A DNA stretch of 64,000 bases from Microvelia longipes (GCA_018340805.1 JACMZG010001913.1:13388348-13452347); one strand, 5' to 3'; numbered from the stretch's first letter, positions 11,035 to 24,387 are shown. The notes: generated from the letters alone by a model not told the origin. Program-made: numbers and translations.

Positions 11035-11185
11035 TATATATAAACTAAACGTTTTGCAGAGTGAAACTCAGCATCATCAAAAGTAGGATATAAAACTTTG
11101 TTATTCTGGTGCTGGAATAGTTTTAATTATGTGCTACTACTGATTATCCAGATTTTCACCCTGCAAGACGTTAAGTTTATATATA
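11035..11185. mobile_element. 150-bp MITE with ~30-bp terminal inverted repeats
   Basis: Left end TATATATAAACTAAACG..GCAGAGTGAAA and right end TTTCACCCTGCAAG..TTTATATATA are inverted copies with a few mismatches. Flanks are A/T only, so the target duplication cannot be read. It abuts the end of the 316-bp array. Confidence 0.7.
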
Positions 11186-11614
11186 AATAAATAAATTTAT
11201 TTATTTTCGTCACACACAATGAGTTTTATAATTTACAATGAATAAAATATAATTTTATATTCTTAAAATCAATTTCTGAATATTTATCTTTAATATAATT
11301 TGGTGATGAGAGCTCTCAGTAGATGTTGAACAGAGCGGGAGCTCCGTATTTCTCTTGTCAGATTTAAGATAAAGAAAATACATTGATAAGATATAGAAAG
11401 ATAAGAAGATACAAATTACATAAGAGGATATAATAATGTAAACATAAACATGATTTTAGATTTTGCTATACTTACATTTCTATCAAAGTTATTATTAAGA
11501 TAATTTACATAAAGGAAAATCTTTGTCACAATCATGAGAGAAAAAGGCAAAGTTAAGTACCAACTAAACTATTTTCATTTCTGTTTTACTAGGGAGTAGA
11601 AGTGTTAATATATA

Positions 11615-12418
11615 ATGAAAGAAAAGAAGTCTCTCCACAAAATAAAACTTTATTGGCAAAACGGTTTCAACCTAATTAGAGGCCATCATTATTGCAAAAC
11701 CTAACAAACAAGCAAATAAAATAAGTAAAACACAAAAAATCTTAACAAATGATGAGGAAAAGTATGAAAAGGAGACAAAAATAAAAATACAAAAACGTAA
11801 TGAATAAGGAAAAATAACTACCGTTGAGATGTAAAGAATAAGAGAAGTGAGTCTATGTTTTTTTTATTAGATATGAGAGTCAAACTGACAGTAGGAGGCG
11901 ATGGTGCTTATGGCATAGCTCTCAGAAGGGGGGATGATTCTCCTCTCCCATTTATGTTTAGATCCCCAACTCTATTCTAACTCCTTTAAATCTCCAATTT
12001 TTCCAAAAAGTCCATTTTCCAACCTTTGTTCACAAAATGAAGTCAACCGATTTTATGAGGACCATTAAAATGATCAGCTAACAAATGTTAAAATATAAAA
12101 TTTGTTGTTCACTCTAGATTGGTGTTTCCTCACCCTCGTGATTATGTTCCTCCCTGTTTGACCTAAATATTCCACTTGGCATATGCCACATTGCACCATG
12201 TAAATACCACTTCTGTATAAAGGTGGCAGGGTCTTTACTTTTTTTGTATTTTTGTCTCCTTTTCATACTTTTGCTCATTATTTGTTAAGTAATTTTTTAT
12301 TTTACTTATTTTATTTGCTTGTTTGTTAGGATTTGCACTGATGATGACCTCTAGTTAGGTTGAAAGCACTTTGCCAATAAAGTTTTATTTTGTAGAGAGA
12401 CTTCTTTTCTTTCATTAT
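11615..12418 (-). mobile_element. Penelope-like element remnant with GIY-YIG endonuclease between inverted terminal repeats
   Basis: About 190-bp inverted repeats (11620-11810 and 12235-12415, sharing CTTTATTGGCAAA and GAAAAGTATGAAAAGGAGAC) flank a broken coding region. On the minus strand, 12238-12116 reads GIYMVQCGICQVEYLG then QTGRNIITRVRKH: the GIY..YxG core, the CxxC pair and the catalytic Arg region typical of Penelope-like element endonucleases. Further down, after stops and frameshifts, GPHKIG and FLEKLEI fit the end of the domain. No reverse transcriptase part is present, so this is an internally deleted copy. The right repeat carries a hammerhead-like core. Confidence 0.85.
12338..12380 (+). 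ncRNA. Degenerate hammerhead-like motif in Penelope-type terminal repeat
   Basis: CTGATGA, stem II GACCT/AGGTT, GAAA, then GCACTT. Other copies have a palindrome GCGC here, so stem III is damaged in this copy. Confidence 0.5.
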
Positions 12419-12924
12419 TTATAATGGACTCCATTCACGCTCACTCTAAGGATAAAGTGTTTATATGTTTTAAATAAAATTTATTTTAGAAGCCTTCAAT
12501 AAATTGTTTTAATATTACTATCCGCATTCAACTAAACTCTTCACTTGAACCATTATCCTTAGAATTTTATTTTAAACTAATAAATAATTATAAAAAATGT
12601 AAAATAAATATTTATAATTTAACGGCTTCTATAGATCTAAAAGTGAATTATTTTTCTTAAAGTTGCATTCATATTTGTACTGAATTTTATGCTTGTCTAT
12701 GGTACGACTAAGAATCTATGAGTGAGATGTTTTTACTACTTATGAATAGTCTATCAATGTAAAGTGAAAGAATGAGAAACAGTAAAAATAATGTTAGAGT
12801 CCATCTCTTGATTTCCTGAGAACAGAAAAAATGATAAAAAGCAGATTTTACACAAATAAATTAAAGTTCAATCATGCTTGGTTCTGTTTAAGTAGAGGTT
12901 CCGCTGAATAAGGGGAATAATTAA

Positions 12925-13000
12925 AGGCGTTAGAATAATGCTATATAGAGAAGGAGCATTACTGATATTAGAGAAGTTGGTCTGGTGATTAGTCGCAACC
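12925..13000. mobile_element. MITE family C, solo end
   Basis: TTAGAATAATGCTATATAGA then GAAGGAGCATTACTGATATTAG resembles one terminus of the family; no opposite end was found. Confidence 0.5.
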
Positions 13001-13319
13001 TTCCTAGAAAACTAAAAACTATTTCAAGCATTGTCATTGTATATCATAATTTAGTAGTAATATAGTATAGTAGTAGTAATATAGGGGGTGGGGGAGTGGT
13101 AGTAGTAACTACCAGGCAAGTAGGCCACGTTGTTGTGCCCTTTTTGCCAGCTCCCTAAGATAGTGTTCTACTCCTTTTAATTTCAAGTGTAGGTATATTT
13201 CATCTAATCTAGACAGAAGAGCCGTGGATTTCTATGGTTCTACTCATGCTTTTTTTCAAGCAATCATACATATTTTCACTGACTCTTATAGTCTAGTGAA
13301 AACTAGGAACAACACGTGC

Positions 13320-13652
13320 CCTCGCTGTTAAACCAAACCTCCATACACTTTAAACTACATGACAGACACACTGTAGTATTATAATGAATCTAGTGTGAGA
13401 GTCCTAAATTTTGCCTATACCAAGTTTCTATTTAGGGTAAGGGATCTTTAACGAGTACCTGACAATGCACAGGCTCGAGACTACCGGCTTTATTTCCCTT
13501 CTGAAGGACGTGGTATGCAGATTTTTTATCCCTCTTATAAAAATCCCAGAGTCCCGTGCTGGGATTGCACCCATGACTAAATAAACTCAGAAGTTTAAAG
13601 TCCATTCATTCTGTGTATTGGCCGTGGACCTTAACTACTACACCACGGGTTA
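13320..13652 (-). mobile_element. tRNA-derived SINE family 2
   Basis: Minus strand: A box TGGTGTAGTAGTTAAGG, B box GGGTGCAATCCC (13572-13561), and the same body (GGCAAAATTTAGGACTCTC, GTACTCGTTAAAGATCCC). Confidence 0.78.
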
Positions 13653-13659
13653 TTCCCAG

Positions 13660-13985
13660 TAATATAGTATAGTATAATTTAATATAAATATAAAAAGTAT
13701 AATTTAGTATAAATATAGAATATTTTAAAATAATTAGAATTGAATAATTTAGAAAAAAAGGAATCATTTAGAATAAATATAGTATAGTATAATTTAATAT
13801 AAATATAGTAAAGTATAATTTAGTATAAATATAGAATACTTTAAAATAATTAGAATTGAATAATAATAATTTAAAATAAATATAGTATAATTCAGTATTA
13901 ATATAGTATAGTATAATTTAATATAAAAATATTACAGTATAATTTAGTATAAGTATAGAATAGTATAATTTTGTAGTATTTTGTA
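13660..13985 (+). repeat. AT-rich imperfect tandem repeat
   Basis: Repeated AGTATAATTTAATATAAATA blocks with variation. Confidence 0.7.
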
Positions 13986-14689
13986 AAAAAAACAATGAAG
14001 TGTATATTTATTTTGTATTTCACAAGTATTTTACCTACTAATGACACTTCTCAGCCCATCACTAAATTTATCAATGCAATAGATTTTGAAAAATTAATTA
14101 ATCCTTAAAACATAAGTACTGAAGATTGTTTTAAATTATAACAAGTTTAAAAAAAATGGAAAAACATTTTCAATAATTAAATAATGTTGGTTCCAAAACC
14201 AATTAAAAGAAGCAAATTGTGTTTTTAAAATTAAAACAAAATTAATTTTAATTTGTAAAATTCAGAAGACTGAATATGCATGTAGTGTTTGGAAAAACAG
14301 AACATGCAGATGATTTTCTTTACATGCTAAATAAGCTTTAGTAGTAAACACTGATCAAAATAGATAGTTTAGAATTGTTAGATTGGCAATGATAAGTCTC
14401 TAGCCTAACATCTCTGTTATCAGAGGATTACAAGTGGTATGCTAAAAGAACACCTAATAAATAACTGTTCTTTATAAGCTAATAAAGAATTTTCTTTATA
14501 AGCTTTAGTAAGTAGGAAACATTGATCAAAATATATAATATATATTTTTTATAATGTATATATAAATATTTTTTTTGTTACAATTGTTATAAAATGTATT
14601 TAAACTAGTTATTTTTATGATTTCTGATTTCATATTTTTACTATAACGTCGAGTTTAATTTCTATTGTGCATACTTTATGTTAACTCCC

Positions 14690-14742
14690 AAGACCCCCTT
14701 GAATTCTATGCCCCCCCCTCCTCCCCAGGTTGAGAACCACTG
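14690..14742. mobile_element. hAT-type right end
   Basis: CCCCAGGTTGAGAACCACTG followed by ATCTAAAT. The inverse, CAGTGGTTCTCAACC, is a typical hAT terminus. No left end located. Confidence 0.55.
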
Positions 14743-14744
14743 AT

Positions 14745-16010
14745 CTAAATGGTTTTCATTAATGAACAACTTAATCATCCTAAGTACTCTTTTTTCAGAG
14801 TTTAAGAAAAATTAATAATATCGAGAGGGCTTTTATTATAAATAATGGCATTCTCAATATTGAAATATATCTACATTAAAAGAAGGGTTATTTATTATAT
14901 AAAGAATTTTTTACTGAAGATATAGCTAATGTCAGCTCTTTTTAATTCTGTAGGTTACTGAACCCTTTTTAAATAAATTACATAATCTTTTAAAATAAAC
15001 GTGCTTAAGGTTATAAGTAGCACCATTGATAAAGGATAAGCTACTAATTTTTATAACAATAAAATGTAACAATGTAATATTACAAATCTAGAAGTTAACG
15101 TATTACATGCTTTGATGAATTATAAAATAAAGTCAATATACTCCACAAAGTAGTACCAGTCTATGAGACATAAGTTTTACTATGCATGGAGGGAAATAAT
15201 GTCCCAATCAAAGGGTTAATAATAAAACACTATTAATGAAAACATCAGGTTTCATTAATACAGCTAAGGAATTGTTCATTTGCTTTTTTATTATGACGTT
15301 CTTTTCATGTAAGCAGCAAGAAAAAAACAGAAAATTGAATCTTATCATCAGGGAAAAATCATAGAGCATCAATAATAAATGTAAACAATATTTACAAAAA
15401 AAAACTGTACAGAACTTTTTAAAACATTCTAAAACGATTTTAGGACCACCCAGAAGTTCTGAAAACGTTCAGCAACCAAAATGATTGTTAATTTAGCAAA
15501 ATTTGTGAAAAATGTAATAATATTGTATAATAAGTGTCAGAAAAAGTGAGTTGAATTCAGAGTGGATAAAAAAAATCTGGTGAACTAATAAAATAAAATA
15601 CTTTACAACAAAATCAGGCTATAAATATACATGTATAATTTAAACATAATGCGCCCAAAAATACTTTTGCATTCAGGGTGTCATAGAAAATAACTACTTA
15701 TTAAACAAATTGTTAAGAAAGCCTTATAGCAAACAAAAACAATCTAAATATTGTAAAAAGCATCAGAATAGAATAAGGGAGAAATAAAGAAATTTAGACA
15801 GACAAAAAATAGATTTAAAATACAATATTATTACAGCAAGATGAAATATTTTAGAAACATTCACAATTCATGCTCTATGTAAATCACAAAAAGAGTATTT
15901 GTACTATTTTTCTATTGCTTTATTGCAGAATATGATAAATAAGATAACAGAAATAAATGTTTATCACCACATGGTATATAATGTGAGGTTTATTGACTAG
16001 TTTTTTGGAA
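14745..16010. other. Intergenic, nothing recognised
   Basis: AT-rich, no open frame of note, no repeat shared with the rest of the window. Confidence 0.6.
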
Positions 16011-16017
16011 CAAATAA

Positions 16018-16018
<1 letters not shown>

Positions 16019-16098
<80 letters not shown>
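16019..16098. repeat. (TA)n followed by a T run
   Basis: About 22 TA units, then roughly 30 T. Confidence 0.95.
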
Positions 16099-16100
<2 letters not shown>

Positions 16101-16399
16101 AGCACCCCCTTATGAGTGGGGTCCAACCTACAAAAATTAGAATAAAATACAACATAAAGTATGCAAATAAGAATATCACAATAATTAAATGACGTCAACA
16201 TCTGGAGATAAAATATTGTATGCACCTCAGGGTAAAATGCCATCTTTCCTCTTGCAATAATAACCTCCCTCGACTTTCCCTCGGGAGTTAAACAAATAAA
16301 ACCTCAGCTTCGCCTCAGGAGTAAAATTCATTGGTTCCTTTGGCTTTGGCCATAAAAACAAACTAACAGCTCAAGGAAATAATATCATTCTTTACTCTC

Positions 16400-17175
16400 T
16401 TAGCACATATATCCCCCTCATTTAACCAACCCTCTTCTTTTATATAACATCATCCAACAGGTGCTAAATAAATTAAAACAGTACCATAATCTTAGAATAC
16501 TACTATATATAGAAGGAGCACTACTGATAACATGAAAGGCGGTTCACTGGTGCACCTGAGTAATGCTGCCACCCTAACAATATACAATTTTCTAAAAAAA
16601 AAGTTGGCAATACCTCTGGTTGCTGAATTATTATGTTCTATTATAAATTAATGATTGATTATTCGTAAAATACTAACATAAATATCGGTGTACTACAACA
16701 TTTAAAGCATTTTAAATTGTAGTTTAACGTATTTATTAAAATTATATATAAAAATTAGTCCTCGTTAACTAAATGTAGATTCTTGTATTCCGCCACCCTT
16801 TTGCCATCTAAGACCAGTTTTATTAAATACTCAGCAGGTGTTTTAAGTTATGATATTTGTTTATTACGATCTTTCTTCATTAATAGATATTTATGACAAA
16901 TATTTAAAATAATGTTTTGTTGTCAGGTTGGCAGCATTACTTAGGTGCACCAGTCAACCGGCTTTCGTGTTATCAGTGGAATTACATTGTGTTGACGGTC
17001 CTGTACTCCTTCTATATATAGTATTATTCTAAGACCATAATATTCATCACCCTTCTTTAACCAATCACTTTCTTTTATATAACATCATCCAACAGGTGCT
17101 AAATAAATTAAAACAGTACCATAATATTCTTCACCTTCATTAAACCAACACTTTTCTTTTATATAACATTAACCT
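16400..17175 (+). repeat. ~90-bp direct repeat, three copies, split by a MITE
   Basis: The unit contains CTTTTATATAACATCATCC and GGTGCTAAATAAATTAAAAC. Copies lie at about 16400-16490, 17041-17125 and (partial) 17126-17175. Confidence 0.8.
16491..17033. mobile_element. MITE family C copy 1 (543 bp), exact 8-bp target duplication
   Basis: Ends CTTAGAATACTACTATATAT / ATATATAGTATTATTCTAAG, flanked by ACCATAAT at 16483-16490 and 17034-17041. It interrupts a ~90-bp direct repeat. hAT-like by target size. Confidence 0.92.
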
Positions 17176-17814
17176 AAAAGCTATTAAGGAATTTAAAATA
17201 ATATAAAATTGTATACCCTTTAATTAAAATTTTTATTAACATATAATAATATATAATAATCCATAAAAACACTCACTTTTTTCACATGAATTTTAAACAC
17301 TCATACAAAACAAATTCTTATAATTATTTAGTTTTAAATTTATAAACTAATTAAATTAAAATCATTTGATGTAGTTTTTAAATTAATTAATAATAAACGG
17401 TTAATTGTACAAATAATAATGAGATAAACATCAGAGGTTAATATAAAAATAATGTTATTAGTTAGAGAGGTTTAAATCATGGAATAATTGAAAATATTCA
17501 GATCTACATGACTTAAAATTAAAAAAAAACTTTTTGTCAAGCTAAATTTATTATCATATATTAAGAGATACTGTTACAGCAAGAAAAATACCTGTCTACA
17601 ACTATAGCCATAAATTGTATTTTTATAAGTGGCCCTACACACATTTTAGATCACTAGGGATGTAAAATGCACTTTTAAAAAAAAAGAAAAGGAGGATTTC
17701 AACTCTTGGTTTATTTCGGCTATGCTTCGGTTGCCAAAACTGTGGTTACCCATTTACAAAAATTACAAATTTCCTTGGACTGGCAACCTTTAGAATCTAA
17801 TAAATAAAAAAATA

Positions 17815-18036
17815 AAATGCCCGTTTTAGGGCCTTTCGGCACATCAGGGTATTCACCCTGCGGGAACCACCTCAGGTGGGTAGCATCTACTAAACTCTAA
17901 GAATTAATTAAAGTTGGCGAAATTTTTTTTAATACAAATACTATTCATAAAAATCTTAGAGCATAGCCCGGGCTGCGAACCCCGGACCTCCGGTGCCGAA
18001 ATCGAACGCCTTTACGATCACGGCCACGGAGGCAGA
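17815..18036 (-). mobile_element. tRNA-derived SINE family 1, full copy
   Basis: B box GGTTCGCAGCCC at 17981-17970, A-box region TGGCCGTGATCGTAAAGGCG, same body as the 29.1-kb copy. Confidence 0.82.
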
Positions 18037-18095
18037 TAGAATCTAATAAAACAACACAAAATAATGAAAACTTTCTTTCCTCACTTTGAAATAAA

Positions 18096-18133
<38 letters not shown>

Positions 18134-18189
18134 TGATTCTAAAGTATCAAATCTGTACCAAACATATTCCATAATAACTTAAGAAGGAA

Positions 18190-18245
18190 CGAAGAAAATA
18201 GTCTCTTCACAAAACATTAATAAAATAAAGCCATCATCAGTACCA
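18190..18245 (-). repeat. Truncated Penelope-type terminal repeat
   Basis: Read on the minus strand it has ACTGATGATGGC followed by an AT-rich tail ending GTGAAGAGACT. The GAAA half of the core is missing. Confidence 0.4.
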
Positions 18246-18584
18246 GAGATAGTTAAAAGAACAAACAGACAAGAGAAAAACATTAAAAGCCATAAATTTG
18301 GAGTTTTATTTTTATCTTCTTTCAGCCTTGACTATATAGGTGAGTCATGGCAGATTCAATTTGAACTTCTCGTGAAAACTTAAGAAGAATGCAAGTAACA
18401 TGTACAATAGATTTCCAAAGGACAGAAGAACTACTCATTTGAGCTCTTGTATGTACTCTACTTATTTAGGGCCTTATTTACTACCTCTCTTATAACTTAA
18501 TTTATGGTTAACCCTGATATAGTTTATTAATTTTTCTTTTCATATCATACCTTATAATTTAATAAAAAATCACAGTAAGTAAGT

Positions 18585-19003
18585 AGGAATCCCATAGGGG
18601 TATCTTTCCATTTAATTTAAGTTCTTAAAAACAAATAAAAATCCCATAGGAGTATCTATCCTATGAATTTAAATTCTTTGAAATAAATAAGAATCCCATA
18701 GGGTATATCCTATAATTTATTCTATCCCATATAAATCCTATGAATTTAAATTCTTTGAAATAAATAAGAATCCCATAGGGTATCTATCCTATGAATTTAA
18801 ATTCTTTGAAATAAATAAGAATCCCATAGGGGTATCTATCCTATGAATTTAAATTCTTTGAAATACATAAGAATCCCATAGGGGTATCTATCCTATGAAT
18901 TTAAGTTCTTTAATACAAATAGATATCCCATAGGGGAATCTTTCCTTTGAATTTAAGTTCTTTAATACAAATAGAAATCCCATAGGGGTATCTTTCCTCG
19001 TTT
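18585..19003 (+). repeat. Minisatellite, ~55-60 bp unit, ~8 copies
   Basis: Repeated block AATCCCATAGGGGTATC..CTATGAATTTAAATTCTTT. Confidence 0.9.
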
Positions 19004-19542
19004 TATGTTCTTTAAAACAAGTCAATATACACATAAGACTGACTTAATAAAAATAATATTTTAGTAAATGAATTTCAATATTACATACGATTAGTAAATT
19101 GGTATATATAAATATATACCAATATATTAATACATTTATTTTAATTTTATTGTATTTTAACTCTATTAATATTTATCTTCCTTAAACAATCAATAAAAAA
19201 TATAAAACCCAATTTTTTTCATTTATAAAATTGTATTATTACGTTTGTAACCCTGCAACATGCATAAGTGAACTAATATAAGCAAAAGAAAAATTAATAA
19301 GAAATAAATAAACATTTATGATACAGTATTAAAGATTTTTATAATTATTAACATTAATTAGAATGGAATGGGACAATAATGCTAAAAATAAATTTAATAC
19401 CTAGCTAGAAGCATACGACAAATCATCTTTTCGAAAAGGAAGATAAAAATACGAAGGAAAGAGAGGTGAAAAGTATTTTAAATAGTCTCCAATGTCATTT
19501 TTTCATAAACAATATTGATAAATGATTTAAAAAATATACATT

Positions 19543-20219
19543 ATAGTCCAAGAGCCCCAGACCTGAATAAATGTGACTCATTTTGTACTACTTCAAACCA
19601 AATTTTTCTGAAAATATACATTAAATTATGAAGAAAAAACATAGTCAGCCTATCCAGAGTGGAGCCTATCAAAATAGTTTAAAACCGCACAAATTTCAGT
19701 TTTTCTTAAATAAGTGATTCCCTGTGGGTTGTGTGCAAAACATGAAGAGTACATTTTTTAAAGGTGGTAAAATTGTCTATAAATCAAGTTTTTAATCATC
19801 AAAATAAACACAACTACAACTAAAGTTATGGCTCTTTCAAAAACACCAAAAAATGGTTAATTTATGCAAAGTCAGCGAATTTATTGGAAAAATATTGGCT
19901 TTTTGTGTATTTTTTTTGCTACTTTTGTTGTAGTTATCCGATTTTGACGTAAAAACACTCGTTTCATAGAAAATTTTATGAACTTTAAAAAATGTTCTCT
20001 CCATGATTTGCACAAGACCTACAGGAAACCATTTATTGCAAGAAAACTGGAATTTGTGCGATTTTCTAACATTTTGAGCGAGCACATTCATACGAAGGGC
20101 TCCACTCTGGATAGGCAGACTATGGTTTTCATTCATAATTTAAGGTATATTTTCAGAAAATGTTGGTTTGTCGTAGTAAAAAATGAGTCACTTTATTTAG
20201 GCCTGGCTTTTCGACTATT
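19543..20219. mobile_element. MITE family E copy 1 (~680 bp)
   Basis: Begins ATAGTCCAAGAGCC and ends GGCCTGGCTTTTCGACTAT in inverted orientation; long subterminal inverted repeats include TACTACTTCAAACCAAATTT and GCCTATCCAGAGTGGAGCC. TA flanks fit a TA-targeting (Tc1/mariner-like) element. Confidence 0.82.
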
Positions 20220-20417
20220 GGTTAACAGAAAGAAATATTAGGAGTGGACTGGTGCAGGTAGATTGTTCAATTGTGGTATAATAGTTTAGTTTTTAACGGT
20301 TGAGTAGGTTTTATTCAGTCTAAATTGATATAATTTATTAATTAAATAAATAAATAAACAACATTCTGAATTGTCTCAAAAACTAAGTTACATTAAACAA
20401 AAGGAGTGATTTACATG

Positions 20418-21002
20418 TTGGGAATAATACTATATATAGAAGGAGCACTACTAATAATATAAAAGCCGATATCCTGGTGGTCATAACTAAGGCTACGATC
20501 AATTGGATTTAAACAATCCTAATAAGGAATATGTTATACGTGCATTATCAAGATGGCTGTTTGTATGCAAGTCATTTACAAATGGATTACTTTATGTATT
20601 ATTCTAGTGTTTACATATCATTGTTTTCTTTGACATGTTTATGAAATATTAATGGTTTGCTTATTTTTAAATTTGATTTTCTCCCAGTTTGTTTCAATGA
20701 TAAACTTTTAAAAATATTTTTTTAAATGTGGTGGTTTGTACTACTGTTGAAGTATGTCACTATGAGTGAAATATGATAGGAGAAACAGTAGGAGAGGTAA
20801 AATATTCAAATAAGTAAATATTGTATGGCAGAATACTAGAAAAAAAAATAAGAATGACAAGCAGGGATGCCAAATATATAAAGACACTATCATAAAAACA
20901 AAAAAATGTTTTTTTTTAAGATGGTACCCTAGCTTAAGTCCACCAGTGCAATTCCATTGTGTTTACAGCCCTATGCTCCATCAATACTAGTATTATTCTA
21001 AG
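20418..21002. mobile_element. MITE family C copy 2 (585 bp)
   Basis: Same ends (AATAATACTATATATAGAAG / AGTATTATTCTAAG). Flanks TTTACATG and TTTACAAG match at 7 of 8 positions. Confidence 0.85.
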
Positions 21003-21239
21003 TTTACAAGCATGCTTTGTGATGTTTGCTGATTATTTTAGTTCAAATATTCAGTAGCAGCAAGTATTAAAGGCTAGTAATTAGGTTTCAACAGGTAGGG
21101 TAAAAGCAACCTAAATAGTAACTTGTTATTACAAAAAAATTACCTACCTTCTGTTAATAATTCTAAGTTTAAAGCAATAAATTGTAAACTTGGTTTTCCA
21201 AGTCAGATCCAGATTATATATTTTGTATAATCTGTATTT

Positions 21240-21244
21240 AAGTA

Positions 21245-21285
<41 letters not shown>

Positions 21286-21318
21286 TATATAATATATATA
21301 TATATATATAATATATAG
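21240..21318. repeat. (TA)n microsatellite, interrupted
   Basis: TA tract with AATATT breaks. Confidence 0.9.
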
Positions 21319-21319
21319 G

Positions 21320-23170
21320 TTGAGGAAACTTCCTTAACTTTTAAGTTAAGAAACTTCGGAGCTACGGTTACACATATGAAGAAGTTAGCTTACTATCACA
21401 GAAAGAATATTAAGGCCTTTAACATATATAAACAAAATATAGGGTTGTTAACAAACAGGAATTAAAAAACAACTCTGAAATATACTTAATCTTTTCTTTT
21501 TTATAAATTTTAAACAAACAAAGATTGTATGATTGTTTACAGACTGGAGTTTGGAACACAATCTTAAATATATTTATTCTTTGTATTATTAATTTTTCAG
21601 ATTTCAAAAGCTCAGATTTTTTGTATTTACACTGTATGACTTGTGTCTTCTAGTTTATCTATTAGCTTTATATATCAGCTTTTTCACTTCAGCCTTTACC
21701 ACTACGGTGTCGTAACCATACCTGGTGAAACCTTCACTAATAGTAGGGTAAAATTTTCTATGGGACGGTGGAAAAAATAAGACTTACTCGTTTAATTTTA
21801 ATAATTTCTGAATAACCTAAAAACTGTTAAGTTATAAGGGAAGACTTTGTGACTTATAGAGATTATTAAGAGATATTAAAGATAATAGGATAGATAAACT
21901 AATTAGAGAGAAAGAAGAAAAATATATATAACTATATGTATATCATAAATTAAAGGTTGTCAAGTTTAATATCACTAATTACGTTAGGAAAGAATGAGAC
22001 TAGTTTATGGGTTAGCTTATAGGTTATTTTGTGTTATTATATTGAGACTAATAACTTAGAGTATGTTCAGCATATTCTTAAATAGGAGTTAATAAAAAAA
22101 ATATTAAAAACCGCAGAGTTAAAGATATAGAGAAAAGTCTACAGTGGGATATTTGATTAGAAATTAAACACGTTTGATAGGCTCGATGTGGCCTATATTG
22201 GTATATCAATTTTTGGTAAAACATTTCAAATGTTAGCATAAACTGAGCTGGGAAAGTTGTAAGTGAGCATAGTTTGGTTAAAACCATGAGGCAAACATGT
22301 GCATTTCCCTTTAAAAAATCAAAGAAAGTTGACAAACAAGATGTAGTAATTTGTTTTTCTGTTTTTAAGGACAGACAACTTTTTGAAATCCATTCAGGAG
22401 GTTTTATAACACCTTGTACGGATAATTCCGGCAAAATCCCGATTACAGATTTTTTTTGCAAACAATAATTTTTCTACATACCTGCAGTGTGAGGAAAAGT
22501 AAAAATGTATTGTTGAGCAAAGAAATACGCATTCCTAAGGGAATTAGCCCAGCTTGTAAACCACCAGGCAACTTTAACTGGCAACGAAACTAAACTTATT
22601 ATAGAAGGATTTATAATGATTTATTTCTACTAAAAAAGTCCCTGAGGGGTTACAACTTTTCTGCTGTCTCATCTAAGTTATTAAAATCATATACAAACAA
22701 CATACTTTATCTACTCATAGAAATAGAACTACTTGATAACAAAGACTAGATCTTATAGAGGAAAATTACTTTTTTATCAACTTAAAGTTATCGGTTTTAC
22801 CATACTAATGCTTTACAAACACTATAATAATAATAATAGATACTAATTTCAGTCAGTCATACTCAGATATAGGCTCAACAGAAGCTTAACAAATACAATT
22901 TGAAAGATGTGTTGACTTTAACCCTTTCAATATATGAACAAAATTACATCAAATTCTCATTTTTGATGTATTGACGTTTATTTATTTTGGGGTCTACTCC
23001 TCCTAACTTTGATAAGGTAATGAGTTATATGTTAAAAATTAAGTAATGAGATATAATATTTTAGCAATTTTAACTGTTAAATTAGTATATATATCAGAGT
23101 AAAAAAAAAGTAAACAAATATATTTAAAAAAATAAAAATCAATTGTATTTCAAAGCATTAGCACAGAGTC
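21320..23170. other. Intergenic, no gene found
   Basis: Apart from the family A tail (22340-22503) and a direct-repeat fragment (22512-22575), nothing was recognised. The 127-codon minus-strand frame at 22078-22461 overlaps the repeat and is not gene-like. Confidence 0.6.
22340..22503 (+). repeat. Dispersed family A, 3' part
   Basis: AGACAACTTTTTGAAATCCA through GTGTGAGGAAAAGTA. Confidence 0.75.
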
Positions 23171-23179
23171 AAATAAAAA

Positions 23180-23258
<79 letters not shown>
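23180..23258. repeat. (TA)n microsatellite
   Basis: Almost pure, about 39 units. Confidence 0.95.
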
Positions 23259-23259
<1 letters not shown>

Positions 23260-23504
23260 TACATTCTTAAAAAGCATGAAAACCAACTTAAAAGCTGGTA
23301 TTATAATGGCAAAGTACTGACAACTAATTAAAAAAGTATAATGACAAGATCAGGGGTTCTCAAAGTGTGGTGTGCGTGTCACTGATAGTACGCAAATAAA
23401 TCTAATACCATTTGTACAAGTAAAAAAGGTTATGGTCAAAAATGATAATAAAACTATAAGAATATTTTTTGGTTCTTTTTTCTCATGTTTAGAATATATA
23501 GAAT

Positions 23505-24292
23505 GTAATATAACCTCATTTATTATTGATATTTATTTAATTGGGTAATGTGAAATAACCACATTTATTATTGATAATGATTCAATTGGGTAATGTGAAA
23601 TAACCACATTTATTATTGATAATTATTCTATTGGGGAATGTGAAATAATCCCATTTATTATTGATAATTATTCAATTGGGGAATGTGAAATAACCACATT
23701 TATTATTGATAATGATTCAATTGGGTAATGTGATAATGGAGAATGAACCACATTTATTATTGATAATTATTCAATTGGAGAATGTGCAATAACCACATTT
23801 ATTAGGATAATTTTATTCATTAATGTGCAATAACCACATTTATTATTGATAATTATTCAATTGGAGAATGTGCAATAACCACATTTATTATTGATAATTA
23901 TTCAATTGGGGAATGTGCAATAACCACATTTATTATTGATAATTATTCAATTGGGGAATGTGCAATAACCTCATTTATTATTGATAATTATTCAATTGGG
24001 GAATGTGCAATAACCTCATTTATTATTGATAAATATTCAATTGGGGAATGTGCAATAACCACATATATTATTGATAATTATTCATTTGGGGAAAGTGAAA
24101 TAACCACATTTATTATTGATAATTATTCAATTGGAGAAAGTAAAATAACTACATTTATTATTGATATTAATTTAATTGGAGAAAGTGAAATAAACACATT
24201 TATAATTGATAATTATTCAATTGGAGAATGTGCAATAACCACATTTATTATTGATATTTATTTTATTGGAAAATGTGAAATAACCACATATC
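23505..24292 (+). repeat. Minisatellite, ~45-bp unit, ~17 copies
   Basis: Repeated block TTATTATTGATAATTATTCA then ATTGGGGAATGTGCAATAACC, with subtypes (GTGAAA vs GTGCAA) clustered along the array. Confidence 0.92.
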
Positions 24293-24387
24293 TAACCTGA
24301 TAACTATACCGAAATAATAACAGTTGCTATTAGATAAAAAATAGTTGCTCTTTTATATTTTTCTGGTTCTGTCTTATAAGTGGTATG

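Noticed and set aside
22078..22461. 127-codon minus-strand open frame
   Set aside because: It runs through a family A tail and AT-rich sequence, has no recognisable domain, and its opposite strand is also open; chance in repeat sequence.
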